Assembly: GCA_031284765.1 (NCBI GenBank)
Contig: JAITXK010000192.1
Coordinates: 1-16,781, forward strand
Source of the DNA: Candidatus Symbiothrix sp.
GTDB lineage: Bacteria > Bacteroidota > Bacteroidia > Bacteroidales > Azobacteroidaceae
DNA: 16,781 bases
Direction: 5' to 3'
The position numbers and the translations under genes were made by a program. Shown one piece after another: positions 1 through 7,054 of the stretch; within the stretch, counting starts at the first letter, position 1, and each line of letters begins with the position of its first letter. The notes under the pieces were generated by a model. It did no database searches. It was not told the DNA's origin and saw nothing but the letters and a program-made list of their open reading frames with translations.

Positions 1-813
1 GAAACCGTGCGTAAAATCAAACACGTGGCGAGAGGCATTGCGCAAGCCTTGCAAATTACCGGCCCGTTCAATATTCAGTTTCTGGCGAAAGACAACGACA
101 TCAAAGTCATCGAATGTAACCTGCGAGCATCGCGGAGTTTCCCGTTCGTATCCAAAGTATTGAAACTGAACTTTATCGAACTGGCCACCCGCATCATGCT
201 GGGCGAAGAAGTCGAAAAACCGCATAAGAACGAGTTTGATTTGGATTATGTCGGCATCAAAGCCTCGCAATTCTCGTTCTCGCGCTTACAGAAAGCCGAC
301 CCTGTCTTGGGCGTTGATATGGCTTCGACGGGCGAAGTAGGCTGCATCGGCGATGACTATTACGAAGCCGTTCTGAAATCAATGCTTTCGGTCGGCATGC
401 GTATCCCGAAGAAAAACATCCTGATTTCCAGCGGAGAATTGAAATCCAAAGTCGATTTATTAGACGCCTGCCGGATGTTGCAGGACAAAGGCTATACGAT
501 TTATGCGACGGAAGGAACCCATAAATTCTTGTCGGACAATGCCGTCTCATCCATCCGCGTGGCGCAACCGAGCGAAGAAGGCAAGCCCAACGCACTGGAT
601 ATGATTCATGAAAAGCAAATTGATTTGGTAGTCAATATTCCCAAAAACCTGACGGAAGGGGAATTGTCGAACGGCTATAAAATTCGGCGCGGCGCAATTG
701 ATTTCAATATTCCGCTGTTTACCAATTCGCGACTGGCTTCAGCGTTTATTTATGCTTTCTGCGAGATTGATATGGAGAATATTCCGATTAAGAGCTGGGA
801 CGAATACAAATAG
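1..813 (+). CDS. carB: Carbamoyl-phosphate synthase large subunit, C-terminal 270 residues (5' end outside window)
   Basis: CarB makes carbamoyl phosphate from bicarbonate, ammonia and two ATP, for pyrimidine and arginine synthesis, working with the glutaminase subunit CarA in the cytoplasm. The frame is open from base 1 and ends with TAG at 811-813, so only the C-terminal quarter is here. Visible residues 1-70 are the end of the second ATP-grasp domain, including the conserved block IECNLRASRSFPFVSK at about 37-52. Residues around 135-255 form the MGS-like allosteric domain (ILISSGELKSK, then VVNIPKN and RRGAIDFNIPLFTN). The end SWDEYK is intact. No carA or pyrimidine gene is visible downstream; the next gene is convergent. 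The identification is near certain from the ATP-grasp and MGS blocks together. Confidence 0.97.
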   Translation, partial: ETVRKIKHVARGIAQALQITGPFNIQFLAKDNDIKVIECNLRASRSFPFVSKVLKLNFIELATRIMLGEEVEKPHKNEFDLDYVGIKASQFSFSRLQKADPVLGVDMASTGEVGCIGDDYYEAVLKSMLSVGMRIPKKNILISSGELKSKVDLLDACRMLQDKGYTIYATEGTHKFLSDNAVSSIRVAQPSEEGKPNALDMIHEKQIDLVVNIPKNLTEGELSNGYKIRRGAIDFNIPLFTNSRLASAFIYAFCEIDMENIPIKSWDEYK

Positions 814-821
814 GAACATCG

Positions 822-865
822 AACACAGATAAAACGGGAAACACGGATTTACACGGGACTGTGTT
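822..865 (+). repeat. Dispersed repeat element, copy 1 (REP/MITE-like, inverted ends)
   Basis: The element starts 8 nt after the carB stop. Its ends are AACACAG (822-828) and CTGTGTT (859-865), a 7-bp perfect inverted repeat. The inside contains direct repeats of ACACGG. Its first 16 bases match those of the element at 1955-2001 (read on the minus strand) except at one position. Both copies begin just past a gene's stop codon and point the same way relative to that gene. No ORF is present. A small non-coding dispersed repeat is the best description; mobility is inferred. Confidence 0.6.
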
Positions 866-867
866 TT

Positions 868-939
868 TTAACCGCAAAGGCGCAAAGGGCGCAAAGAATA
901 AAAAACTACTCTTTGCACCCTTTGCGCCTTTGCGGTTAA
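868..939. repeat. Long inverted repeat / hairpin built from CGCAAAG units
   Basis: The left arm 868-896 and right arm 911-939 are reverse complements over 29 bp with a single mismatch (C893 against A917), separated by a 14-nt A-rich loop. The left arm is itself three tandem variants of an 8-9 nt unit ending in CGCAAAG. It lies between the convergent carB and lipoprotein genes, so it could end transcripts from both sides, but neither side has the U-run of an intrinsic terminator after the stem. I recall similar CCGCAAAGGCGCAAAG runs as dispersed intergenic repeats in other environmental genomes. Confidence 0.75.
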
Positions 940-954
940 GAATATATTATTCAA

Positions 955-1692
955 CTATTTTTTGAATACTGAAAAAGCCTTATATTTTTTAACAACTTTG
1001 GCAACTCTTGTTTGATTGCTGTATATGTAATTATCATCATTATAATTATCATCATCAAAATACCACTTCAATCCCTTTGGTGCCGTTGTCGTTATTTCAC
1101 CCTTCCATTCATTTCCCGATTTGGAATATTTACGATACACGGTGTTCCATCCTTTTTTCAGGGATACATTGTCTGTTTCAGTATATGTCTCACCATCCTC
1201 ATATTCTGTATAGGAACCGGTTATATTAACATCCCTATCAACATATATGAACAGAGCTGCAATTTCATAGTCATCCTTTTCATTTTCATAGCCATAATAA
1301 AATTCGCCCACTTCTTCCTCTTCATAATATGCTGAAACATCCTCAAAGTTAGCACATTTGACTTTGGCATTGCTTACCTTTATGCCATCCGGAGCATCTG
1401 CAAAAAGAGTCTCAAGATATTTTGCAGGCACAATTTCCGGTAAATTGAGCGTAAAATCACCATTTTTATACACCCCACGCGCTACTTCCCACTCCGCATC
1501 ATCCTCATCTTCTTCGTCATACCAAACAAACGCTTTTACAGTATCAACTTCTACGCCGTTAGTGCTCACAGTCGCCTGAATTTTACCGTTAAACGCACCG
1601 CTTGGGATGGTATTATCCTCGTCTTTTTCGCAAGAAGTAATTGCAGTCATAATAAACAGGCTTACAAAAGCCAACAAAAACATTTTTTTCAT
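955..1692 (-). CDS. Surface-type lipoprotein, 245 aa, unknown function
   Basis: I do not recognise a named family. The start is taken at 1692 because it places a type II signal peptide at the N-terminus: a positively charged MKKM, a hydrophobic stretch, and a lipobox ending in Cys21. The next residues, EKDED, fit the K-(D/E)2 type of lipoprotein export signal known from Bacteroidetes, so surface exposure is likely (inference). An upstream in-frame ATG would add 31 residues that hide the signal peptide. The mature part is very acidic and beta-rich by eye, with clusters near 58-66 (YDEEDEDDA) and 124-130. It carries a pentad repeat near 213-222 (DDNYN, DDNY) encoded by a 15-nt tandem duplication. 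It has two cysteines, the lipidated one and Cys113. It stands alone, convergent with carB, and is A/T-richer than its neighbours. Confidence 0.85.
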   Translation of the reverse strand: MKKMFLLAFVSLFIMTAITSCEKDEDNTIPSGAFNGKIQATVSTNGVEVDTVKAFVWYDEEDEDDAEWEVARGVYKNGDFTLNLPEIVPAKYLETLFADAPDGIKVSNAKVKCANFEDVSAYYEEEEVGEFYYGYENEKDDYEIAALFIYVDRDVNITGSYTEYEDGETYTETDNVSLKKGWNTVYRKYSKSGNEWKGEITTTAPKGLKWYFDDDNYNDDNYIYSNQTRVAKVVKKYKAFSVFKK

Positions 1693-1856
1693 TTTTATAG
1701 AATTTAATTTGTAATACAATAGTTCTTTTTGCCCTTTTCTTGCACACGCACATAGAAAAAACGAAGACAAAACGCCTTTTTCCAATAAGTCTTAAAACGT
1801 GCGTATTTACATGTTATTCCTGTTTCATAAGCAATGAATTCAATAAATTTTGCTTG

Positions 1857-1864
1857 CAAAGATA
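1857..1864 (-). promoter_or_regulatory. Candidate -7 element for the lipoprotein gene
   Basis: Read on the minus strand this is TATCTTTG, matching the Bacteroidetes -7 consensus TAnnTTTG. No clear TTTG lies 19-20 bp upstream; the nearest is TTAG at a 22-bp spacing. If used, it would give a long leader of about 160 nt before the ATG at 1692. Confidence 0.4.
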
Positions 1865-1954
1865 TAATAAATTATTTATATAAAGACTAAAGTATTTAAA
1901 TAAAATTTTCCACAAGGCTTACATTCCCTTTTGGAGGATTGTTGGTGCACATCA

Positions 1955-2001
1955 AACACGGATGACACAGAAAATCCGGGTCAATCCGTTTTATCCGTGT
2001 T
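1955..2001 (-). repeat. Dispersed repeat element, copy 2 (REP/MITE-like, inverted ends)
   Basis: The ends AACACGGAT (1955-1963) and ATCCGTGTT (1993-2001) form a 9-bp perfect inverted repeat around 29 nt. On the minus strand it starts directly after the TAG stop of mazG and opens with AACACGGATAAAACGG, against AACACAGATAAAACGG in the copy after carB. The A to G difference is matched by a compensating T to C change in the opposite arm, so pairing is kept in both copies. Confidence 0.65.
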
Positions 2002-2790
2002 CTAATCTACTTCCTCTTGCTTGGCAGCCTGCCAAAGGATTTCCATGTCGGACAAGGACATGTCTTTCAAAGAAAGAGATTGTTCCTTTGCTTTCTGTTC
2101 CATATAATTGAAGCGATGGATAAACTTCTGATTGGTACGCTCTAATGCGTTTTCGGGATTGATTTTATACAAGCGCGCGGCATTAATCAGGCTGAAAAAC
2201 AAATCGCCGAACTCGTTCTCCATTTTGTCCGCATCCATGCCGGCAATTTCGGCTTGCAGTTCGCCGAATTCTTCCTGCACCTTGGCCCAAACGTCTTCTT
2301 TTTCTTCCCAATCAAAACCCGCATTGCGAGCCTTGTCTTGAATGCGATACGCTTTAACCAAGGAGGGCAACGACGCGGGAACACCCGCCAAAACGGTTTT
2401 ATTGCCGCCTTTTTCCTTCAACTTGAGCTGTTCCCAGTTTTGCATGACTTGCCCGTCGGTTTCGGCGGTGGCGGTTCCAAAAACATGCGGATGACGGAAG
2501 ATTAACTTCTCGCACAAGGCGTTACACACATCGCCCATATCGAATTGTCCCTTTTCCTCGGCTATTTTGGCGTAGAAAATGACGTGCAGCAACACATCGC
2601 CGAGTTCCTTTTGGATGTCGGGAATGTTGTTCTTGATGATGGCTTCGCACAGTTCGTACGTTTCCTCAATCGTGTTGATGCGGAGGCTTTCGTTGGTCTG
2701 TTTTCTGTCCCATGGGCATTTGACCCGCAGTTCGTCCAATATATCAAGCAGACGGCCGAAGGCTTGCAATTTGGCTTCTTTGGTGTTCAT
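2002..2790 (-). CDS. mazG: Nucleoside triphosphate pyrophosphohydrolase MazG
   Basis: MazG hydrolyses NTPs and dNTPs to monophosphate and pyrophosphate, cleaning non-canonical nucleotides and, in E. coli, modulating stress responses. The protein is 262 aa, essentially the size of E. coli MazG, with two tandem MazG domains. The metal-binding pattern is present in both: EETYE (42-46) with ELGD (62-65), and EEFGE (173-177) with EFGD (193-196). The CPWD motif at 25-28 is typical. The start at 2790 is chosen over an in-frame ATG at 2868 because the extra 26 residues lie inside the end of dsbD and do not resemble MazG. It follows the dsbD stop by 7 nt on the same strand, so the two are probably one transcript. 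Confidence 0.96.
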   Translation of the reverse strand: MNTKEAKLQAFGRLLDILDELRVKCPWDRKQTNESLRINTIEETYELCEAIIKNNIPDIQKELGDVLLHVIFYAKIAEEKGQFDMGDVCNALCEKLIFRHPHVFGTATAETDGQVMQNWEQLKLKEKGGNKTVLAGVPASLPSLVKAYRIQDKARNAGFDWEEKEDVWAKVQEEFGELQAEIAGMDADKMENEFGDLFFSLINAARLYKINPENALERTNQKFIHRFNYMEQKAKEQSLSLKDMSLSDMEILWQAAKQEEVD

Positions 2791-2797
2791 TGTTTGT

Positions 2798-4801
2798 TTA
2801 TTTTTTATAGGTGGAAATTCCGTTCTGTAAAAATTGAATGTAGCCGTTAATATCTTTGTCGTAGGCACGCCAAGGGGCTATTGGGCGTCCATTGTTATCC
2901 AATAAAACGTAATAGGGTTGTGCGTTGGCGCCGAATTTGTGCCGTTGCAAGTAGCTCCATTTGTCGCCGACGGTGCGCAATTTGACAGTCTTGCCAAATT
3001 CTTCTTGGGTGATGACTGCCGGCAACTTCGTTTTATCGTCCACGTAAAGGGAAATGAGGACATATTCGTTATCAATCATGCTTTTCACGCGGGGGTCAGA
3101 CCAAACGGCGGCCTCCATTTCGCGACAATTGACACAGCCGTAACCGGTAAAATCGAGCAGTGCCGGCCGGTTGTTTTTCCGCGCATAAGCCATTCCTTCG
3201 TCGTAATCGTAGAATTTCGGATGTACTTCGCCGTTGTATAGATTGAAATCCTGCGTGTAAAGCGGTGGCGAAAAGGCGCTAATCGCTTTCAAGGGAGCGC
3301 CCCAGAGGCCGGGAACCATGTAAACGGCAAACGCAAACGAAATCAAGGCGAGAAACAAGCGGGGGACGGATATGTGTGTCAAATCGCTGTCGTGCGCCAA
3401 TTTGATTTTGCCCAATAAGTATAATCCCAAAAGGACAAAAATCACTATCCACAGCACTAAGAAGACTTCCCGGTCGAGCATCTTCCATTTGTAAGCCAAA
3501 TCGGCAACAGATAAGAATTTCAAGGCCAATGCCAATTCAAGGAAGCCCAGCACCACTTTGACCGTGTTCAGCCATCCGCCTGATTTCGGCAAATTCTGCA
3601 TCATTGACGGGAATATGGCGAACAAGGCGAATGGAATGGCCAGCGCCAATCCGAAACCAAACATCCCGATGGCAGGTCCTGCCAAGCTGTCCATGCTGCT
3701 GACTTGCACCAATAATCCGCCGATAATGGGACCGGTGCACGAAAAGGATACCAGCACCAAGGTAAATGCCATGAAGAAAATACTGAGCAGGCCGGTGGTT
3801 GATTCGGCTTTGCTGTCCATTTTATTTGTCCACGAGGCGGGCAAGGTCAATTCAAACGCGCCGAAAAAGGAGACAGCAAAGACAACCAGTAAGGCAAAGA
3901 AAATGAGATTGAATCCGGCATTGGTGGATAAATCGTTCAAAGCGCTTGCTCCAAAGAGGATGGTAATCAGCAGTCCCAAAAGCAAATAGATGCTCATGAT
4001 GGAGATACCGTAGATAACGGCATCGGAAACGGCTTTTTTGCGGTTGGACTTGGAACGTTTCAGGAAGAAACTGACTGTCATCGGGATAATCGGCCACACA
4101 CAGGGGGTGAGTAAGGCCAAAAATCCACCGCCGAAACATATCAGGAAGATGGCGAGCCACGATTTGGTCGCTTCTTGTCCTGCTCCCAAGGCATTGAGTT
4201 CTTTGGTAACGGGTTGCCAGAGGTCAACGGAGGACACGGGAACGACCGGAAGGGTGTCTTGAGAAACAATCGCGGGAGTTTCTGATTCGGATATTTCCAC
4301 GATTGGAATGGCTGCTTGGGGAGTTTCGACCTTTGCGAGGACAATGCCGACTGGTAAATCTTTTTTGGAGAATGAAAATTCTTCGGTCAAAGCCACACAA
4401 TTCTCATCGTTGCAGGACATATAATCGATATAGCCTTCCAAGAGGAATTGATCGGGGTCGGTAATGCTGAGTTTTTGTGTGAAAACCGGATTGTCTTTGT
4501 ACCAGCTGATATTCATTTCAAACAGTTCATCGTAGGCGGTATGCAGTGCATTTTTGGTGCTTACCTTGCCGGATAATTTGGCGCCTTTCACGGTTTCAAA
4601 CACAAAGACGGTGGGCTTGGGGCCTCCTTCGGGCATATTCATGGCATAAATATGCCATCCCGATTCGATGGACGACGTAAAAATCAATTCGCTTTTTTCG
4701 TTTATTACATGCTTCCATTTGACCGGTTCCTGCATCTGGGCAAAGCTTGTAAAAGCAATGAATAAAACAATAAAGGTGCAATAAGTTCGTTTCAACATCA
4801 T
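2798..4801 (-). CDS. dsbD: Thiol:disulfide interchange protein DsbD (cytochrome c biogenesis-type transmembrane reductase)
   Basis: DsbD carries electrons from cytoplasmic thioredoxin across the inner membrane to periplasmic thiol proteins. The 667-aa protein has all three modules. A signal peptide (1-22) leads into a periplasmic N-domain with the redox pair Cys130/Cys135. A multi-pass membrane domain (about 215-500) has one Cys each in FGGGFLALLTPCVWP (Cys234) and VSFSCTGP (Cys355). A C-terminal thioredoxin domain has CVNC (Cys556, Cys559). The frame is open to 5143, but that extension would run through trmD on the other strand, so the start is put at 4801 (ATGATG; 4798 is equally possible), where the signal peptide begins. 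It is the first gene of a likely dsbD-mazG operon. All six catalytic cysteines are present. Confidence 0.96.
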   Translation of the reverse strand: MMLKRTYCTFIVLFIAFTSFAQMQEPVKWKHVINEKSELIFTSSIESGWHIYAMNMPEGGPKPTVFVFETVKGAKLSGKVSTKNALHTAYDELFEMNISWYKDNPVFTQKLSITDPDQFLLEGYIDYMSCNDENCVALTEEFSFSKKDLPVGIVLAKVETPQAAIPIVEISESETPAIVSQDTLPVVPVSSVDLWQPVTKELNALGAGQEATKSWLAIFLICFGGGFLALLTPCVWPIIPMTVSFFLKRSKSNRKKAVSDAVIYGISIMSIYLLLGLLITILFGASALNDLSTNAGFNLIFFALLVVFAVSFFGAFELTLPASWTNKMDSKAESTTGLLSIFFMAFTLVLVSFSCTGPIIGGLLVQVSSMDSLAGPAIGMFGFGLALAIPFALFAIFPSMMQNLPKSGGWLNTVKVVLGFLELALALKFLSVADLAYKWKMLDREVFLVLWIVIFVLLGLYLLGKIKLAHDSDLTHISVPRLFLALISFAFAVYMVPGLWGAPLKAISAFSPPLYTQDFNLYNGEVHPKFYDYDEGMAYARKNNRPALLDFTGYGCVNCREMEAAVWSDPRVKSMIDNEYVLISLYVDDKTKLPAVITQEEFGKTVKLRTVGDKWSYLQRHKFGANAQPYYVLLDNNGRPIAPWRAYDKDINGYIQFLQNGISTYKK

Positions 4802-4822
4802 TATAATTATTTTGCAAAAATG

Positions 4823-4830
4823 CAAAGATA
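4823..4830 (-). promoter_or_regulatory. Candidate -7 element of the dsbD-mazG operon
   Basis: Read on the minus strand the sequence is TATCTTTG, a full match to TAnnTTTG, 21 nt before the dsbD start, giving a short leader of about 15-20 nt. A TTTG upstream (4856-4859) is at 25 bp rather than the usual 19-20, and it overlaps the divergent trmD start codon, so the -33 element is uncertain. Confidence 0.5.
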
Positions 4831-4858
4831 AGAATAACAATTCAAAATAAAGAATCAA

Positions 4859-5530
4859 ATGCGTATTGACATTATTACCGTTTTGCCCGAAATATTGGAA
4901 AGTTCCCTGAATTGTTCCATTTTGAAGCGGGCGCAAGAAAAGGGATTGGTGGAAATTTACCTGCATAATCTCCGCGATTATTCTGCGGATAAACACCGTC
5001 GCGTGGACGATTATCCTTTCGGCGGACAGGCCGGAATGGTGTTGCAATGCGAACCCATCGACCGCGCCATCTCTTCTCTGAAAGCGCAAAGGGAGTATGA
5101 CGAAGTGATTTACACTTCTCCCGACGGCGAAACGTTCAATCAATCCATTGCCAATCGGCTCTCTCTATTTCAGAACATCATCATCTTGTGTGGACATTAT
5201 AAAGGCATTGATTACCGCCTGCGCGAACACTTGATTACGCGGGAAATCTCCATCGGCGATTATGTACTGACCGGCGGGGAATTGGCAGCGGCCGTGATGT
5301 CCGATGCCATCGTCCGCCTGATACCGGGCGCTATTGGTGATGAGCAGTCGGCGTTATCCGATTCGTTTCAGGACCATTTGTTGGCGCCTCCGGTGTACAC
5401 CCGCCCTGCGGAATATCGCGGGTGGACGGTGCCTGAGATTTTGCTTTCGGGGCATGAAGCGAAGATACGGGATTGGGAGTTGCAGCAGTCAATGGAACGG
5501 ACGCGGCGGTTGCGGCCGGATTTGCTATGA
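4859..5530 (+). CDS. trmD: tRNA (guanine37-N1)-methyltransferase TrmD
   Basis: TrmD uses S-adenosylmethionine to make m1G37 next to the anticodon, preventing +1 frameshifting. The 223-aa protein shows the SPOUT trefoil-knot features: DDYPFGGQAGMVL (50-62), the knot CGHYKGID (111-118), IGDYVLTGGELA (132-143), and the C-terminal YTRPAEYRGW with the catalytic Asp in SFQDHLL (Asp172, equivalent to E. coli Asp169). It is somewhat shorter than E. coli TrmD (255 aa), the difference lying in the C-terminal domain. The usual partners rpsP, rimM and rplS are not adjacent; the gene is divergent from dsbD with 57 bp between starts. No convincing TAnnTTTG promoter was found in its own direction. Confidence 0.97.
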   Translation: MRIDIITVLPEILESSLNCSILKRAQEKGLVEIYLHNLRDYSADKHRRVDDYPFGGQAGMVLQCEPIDRAISSLKAQREYDEVIYTSPDGETFNQSIANRLSLFQNIIILCGHYKGIDYRLREHLITREISIGDYVLTGGELAAAVMSDAIVRLIPGAIGDEQSALSDSFQDHLLAPPVYTRPAEYRGWTVPEILLSGHEAKIRDWELQQSMERTRRLRPDLL

Positions 5531-5573
5531 AAAGGCATATACAAGTTTTTCCTGTTTTATTATTCATAGCTGA

Positions 5574-5605
5574 TTAGACTTTTATCTCAATTTTTATTAC
5601 CTTTG
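5574..5605 (+). promoter_or_regulatory. Probable promoter of hipB-hipA
   Basis: TACCTTTG at 5598-5605 matches TAnnTTTG. Exactly 20 bp upstream is TTAG (5574-5577), one base off TTTG. Transcription would start near 5610-5612, leaving a leader of about 22 nt before the ATG at 5634. Confidence 0.6.
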
Positions 5606-5609
5606 CAAC

Positions 5610-5625
5610 TGATATTATTTTATCA
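5610..5625. promoter_or_regulatory. Possible HipB operator (inverted repeat at the predicted start site)
   Basis: TGATA (5610-5614) and TATCA (5621-5625) are perfect inverted arms around 6 nt, right at the predicted transcription start of hipB-hipA. HipB-type antitoxins repress their own operon through short inverted repeats. The surroundings are A/T-rich, so a chance match is possible. Confidence 0.3.
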
Positions 5626-5633
5626 TTTACAAT

Positions 5634-5966
5634 ATGAATAATGCAATTAGTGATACTATTTTGACACTTATCAATCAAAGTCCAAAAATCATCTTAACAG
5701 GGATTGCCGAGCGCGTAAAACTCCGCCGGTTAGAAAAAAATCTCACACAGCAGCATTTGGCAAGCCGTGCCGGCATACCTTTGGCAACCTATCGCCGTTT
5801 TGAAAGAACCGGAGATATTGCCTTGCGGGGATTGGTCATGTTGGCTATTGCGTTGGATATGACGGATGAGTTTTTGCAACTTTTCTCGGCAAAAACCTAT
5901 CAAAATATGGATGAGTTGTTGAATGCAACAAAGAAAACAAAAAAACGAGCGACAAAAAATGGATAA
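5634..5966 (+). CDS. hipB: HipB-like antitoxin, XRE-family helix-turn-helix regulator
   Basis: The 110-aa protein is the likely antitoxin and autorepressor of the downstream kinase toxin. Residues about 23-80 form a Cro/XRE helix-turn-helix: KLRRLEKNLTQQHLASRAGI gives helices 1 and 2, and PLATYRRFERTGDIALRGLV the recognition helix and what follows. The tail (100-110) is lysine-rich and encoded by A-rich DNA that may be slippage-prone. The ATG of hipA lies inside the end of this gene (8-nt overlap), so translation is probably coupled, as expected of a type II toxin-antitoxin pair. The start is the first ATG after a good promoter. The gene is A/T-richer than trmD before it and GH31 after it, which fits acquisition by transfer. 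Confidence 0.88.
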   Translation: MNNAISDTILTLINQSPKIILTGIAERVKLRRLEKNLTQQHLASRAGIPLATYRRFERTGDIALRGLVMLAIALDMTDEFLQLFSAKTYQNMDELLNATKKTKKRATKNG

Positions 5967-7053
5967 AATAAAGATTGTCAATGTGTTTATGGTGGATAAT
6001 CCGGTTGGGCGTCTTGCTTTGACTCAAGATAATTTATGTGCTTTTGAATATGATGCCGATTATCTGCAACATGGCACATCCATATCGCCCTACTTTTTGC
6101 CGTTACAACCCGGACTATTTGTGGCTAAACACAATCCCTTTAAAGGAGGATTCGGAGTTTTTGATGATAGCCTTCCCGATGGATGGGGAAATCTCTTGCT
6201 TGACAGATATTTGCAACAAAAAGACATTGATTCCTCCAAATTAACCGTATTGCAACGTTTGGCCCTTGTTGGGGCAACCGGTCGCGGAGCATTGGAATAC
6301 AAACCCAACATTAGCTATAATACCCAAGAAGAATACATAGATTTTGACAAACTGGCATCCGAAGCAGATAAAGTTTTAACAACCAAACAGTATAACGGTT
6401 CGCTGGATGTCCTGTATAAATACGGCGGTTCTTCCGGCGGCGCACGTCCCAAGGTTTTTGTTCAATTAGAAAATAAAGAGTGGCTTGTGAAATTCAAAGC
6501 TTTCAACGACCCTGAAGACGTGGGAAAAATGGAATATGAATATTCCTTGCTTGCCAAAGATTGCGGAATCAATATGCCCGAAACCCGGTTGTTTGAAAAC
6601 AAATATTTTGGCGTACAACGGTTTGACAGGACAGAAACCGGAAAAATACATACCGTCAGTGCGGCGGGATTGCTGAATGCCGATTATCGAATTCCAAGCC
6701 TTGACTACTCCGTACTTCTAAAAATCTGTTTTAATCTGACAAAAGACATTGAACAGGTATATGATTTATTTCGGTTAATGGTTTTCAATATCGTAATATC
6801 GAATCGGGATGACCATGCAAAAAACTTTTCTTTTCAATTAATAAACGGAGAATGGAAATTATCTCCGGGCTATGACTTGCTTCCAAGCACCGGATTCAAT
6901 GGATTTCATACAACAACGGTCAATGGACAAGGCGAACCTTCTGTGAATGATATGATGAATGTTGCATTGGATGCAGGATTATCTCAACAAAAAAGCAAGG
7001 AGATAATCGACGAGATAACTGAAAAATGCAATTATAACAACAAAAAGAAATAA
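5959..7053 (+). CDS. hipA: HipA-family serine/threonine kinase toxin
   Basis: HipA kinases phosphorylate a translation target (glutamyl-tRNA synthetase for E. coli HipA) and cause growth arrest or persistence; the target here is unknown. At 364 aa it is shorter than E. coli HipA (about 440). Residues 1-105 resemble the HipA N-terminal coupling domain (VGRLAL, FGVFDDSLPDGWG). The kinase fold follows: a glycine-rich loop GGSSGGARPK at 156-165, with Ser158/Ser159 in the place of the autophosphorylated Ser150 of E. coli, then the catalytic NRDDHAKNFS (Asp284, Asn289) and the metal-binding Asp306 in SPGYDLLPS. The toxin therefore looks active. The start at 5959 is chosen from alignment (MDKIKIVNVF), overlapping hipB by 8 nt. 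Its stop is 1 nt from that of the convergent GH31 gene. Confidence 0.93.
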   Translation: MDKIKIVNVFMVDNPVGRLALTQDNLCAFEYDADYLQHGTSISPYFLPLQPGLFVAKHNPFKGGFGVFDDSLPDGWGNLLLDRYLQQKDIDSSKLTVLQRLALVGATGRGALEYKPNISYNTQEEYIDFDKLASEADKVLTTKQYNGSLDVLYKYGGSSGGARPKVFVQLENKEWLVKFKAFNDPEDVGKMEYEYSLLAKDCGINMPETRLFENKYFGVQRFDRTETGKIHTVSAAGLLNADYRIPSLDYSVLLKICFNLTKDIEQVYDLFRLMVFNIVISNRDDHAKNFSFQLINGEWKLSPGYDLLPSTGFNGFHTTTVNGQGEPSVNDMMNVALDAGLSQQKSKEIIDEITEKCNYNNKKK

Positions 7054-7054
7054 C

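Larger units (their letters stand above)
1693..2001. other. 309-bp gene-free stretch upstream of the lipoprotein gene and downstream of mazG
   Basis: The left two thirds are A/T-rich and probably act as the leader and promoter of the minus-strand lipoprotein gene. The right end (1955-2001) is the second dispersed repeat. No tRNA-like or credible protein-coding stretch is visible in it. The minus-strand reading frame of the lipoprotein gene is open to 1785, but that part looks non-coding. Confidence 0.6.

Noticed and set aside
868..939. Calling the long hairpin an intrinsic terminator
   Set aside because: No U-run follows the stem on either strand, so only the inverted repeat itself is claimed.
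1008..1335. Two overlapping plus-strand open frames of 73 and 107 codons, one very rich in Ile
   Set aside because: They are the complement of the Asp/Asn/Tyr-rich end of the lipoprotein gene and have no independent support.
2545..2850. Plus-strand open frame antisense to mazG
   Set aside because: It overlaps the conserved first MazG domain and has no family resemblance or promoter.
4802..5143. N-terminal extension of the dsbD reading frame by 114 codons
   Set aside because: The extension lies antisense over trmD and precedes a proper signal peptide at 4801; it is not coding.
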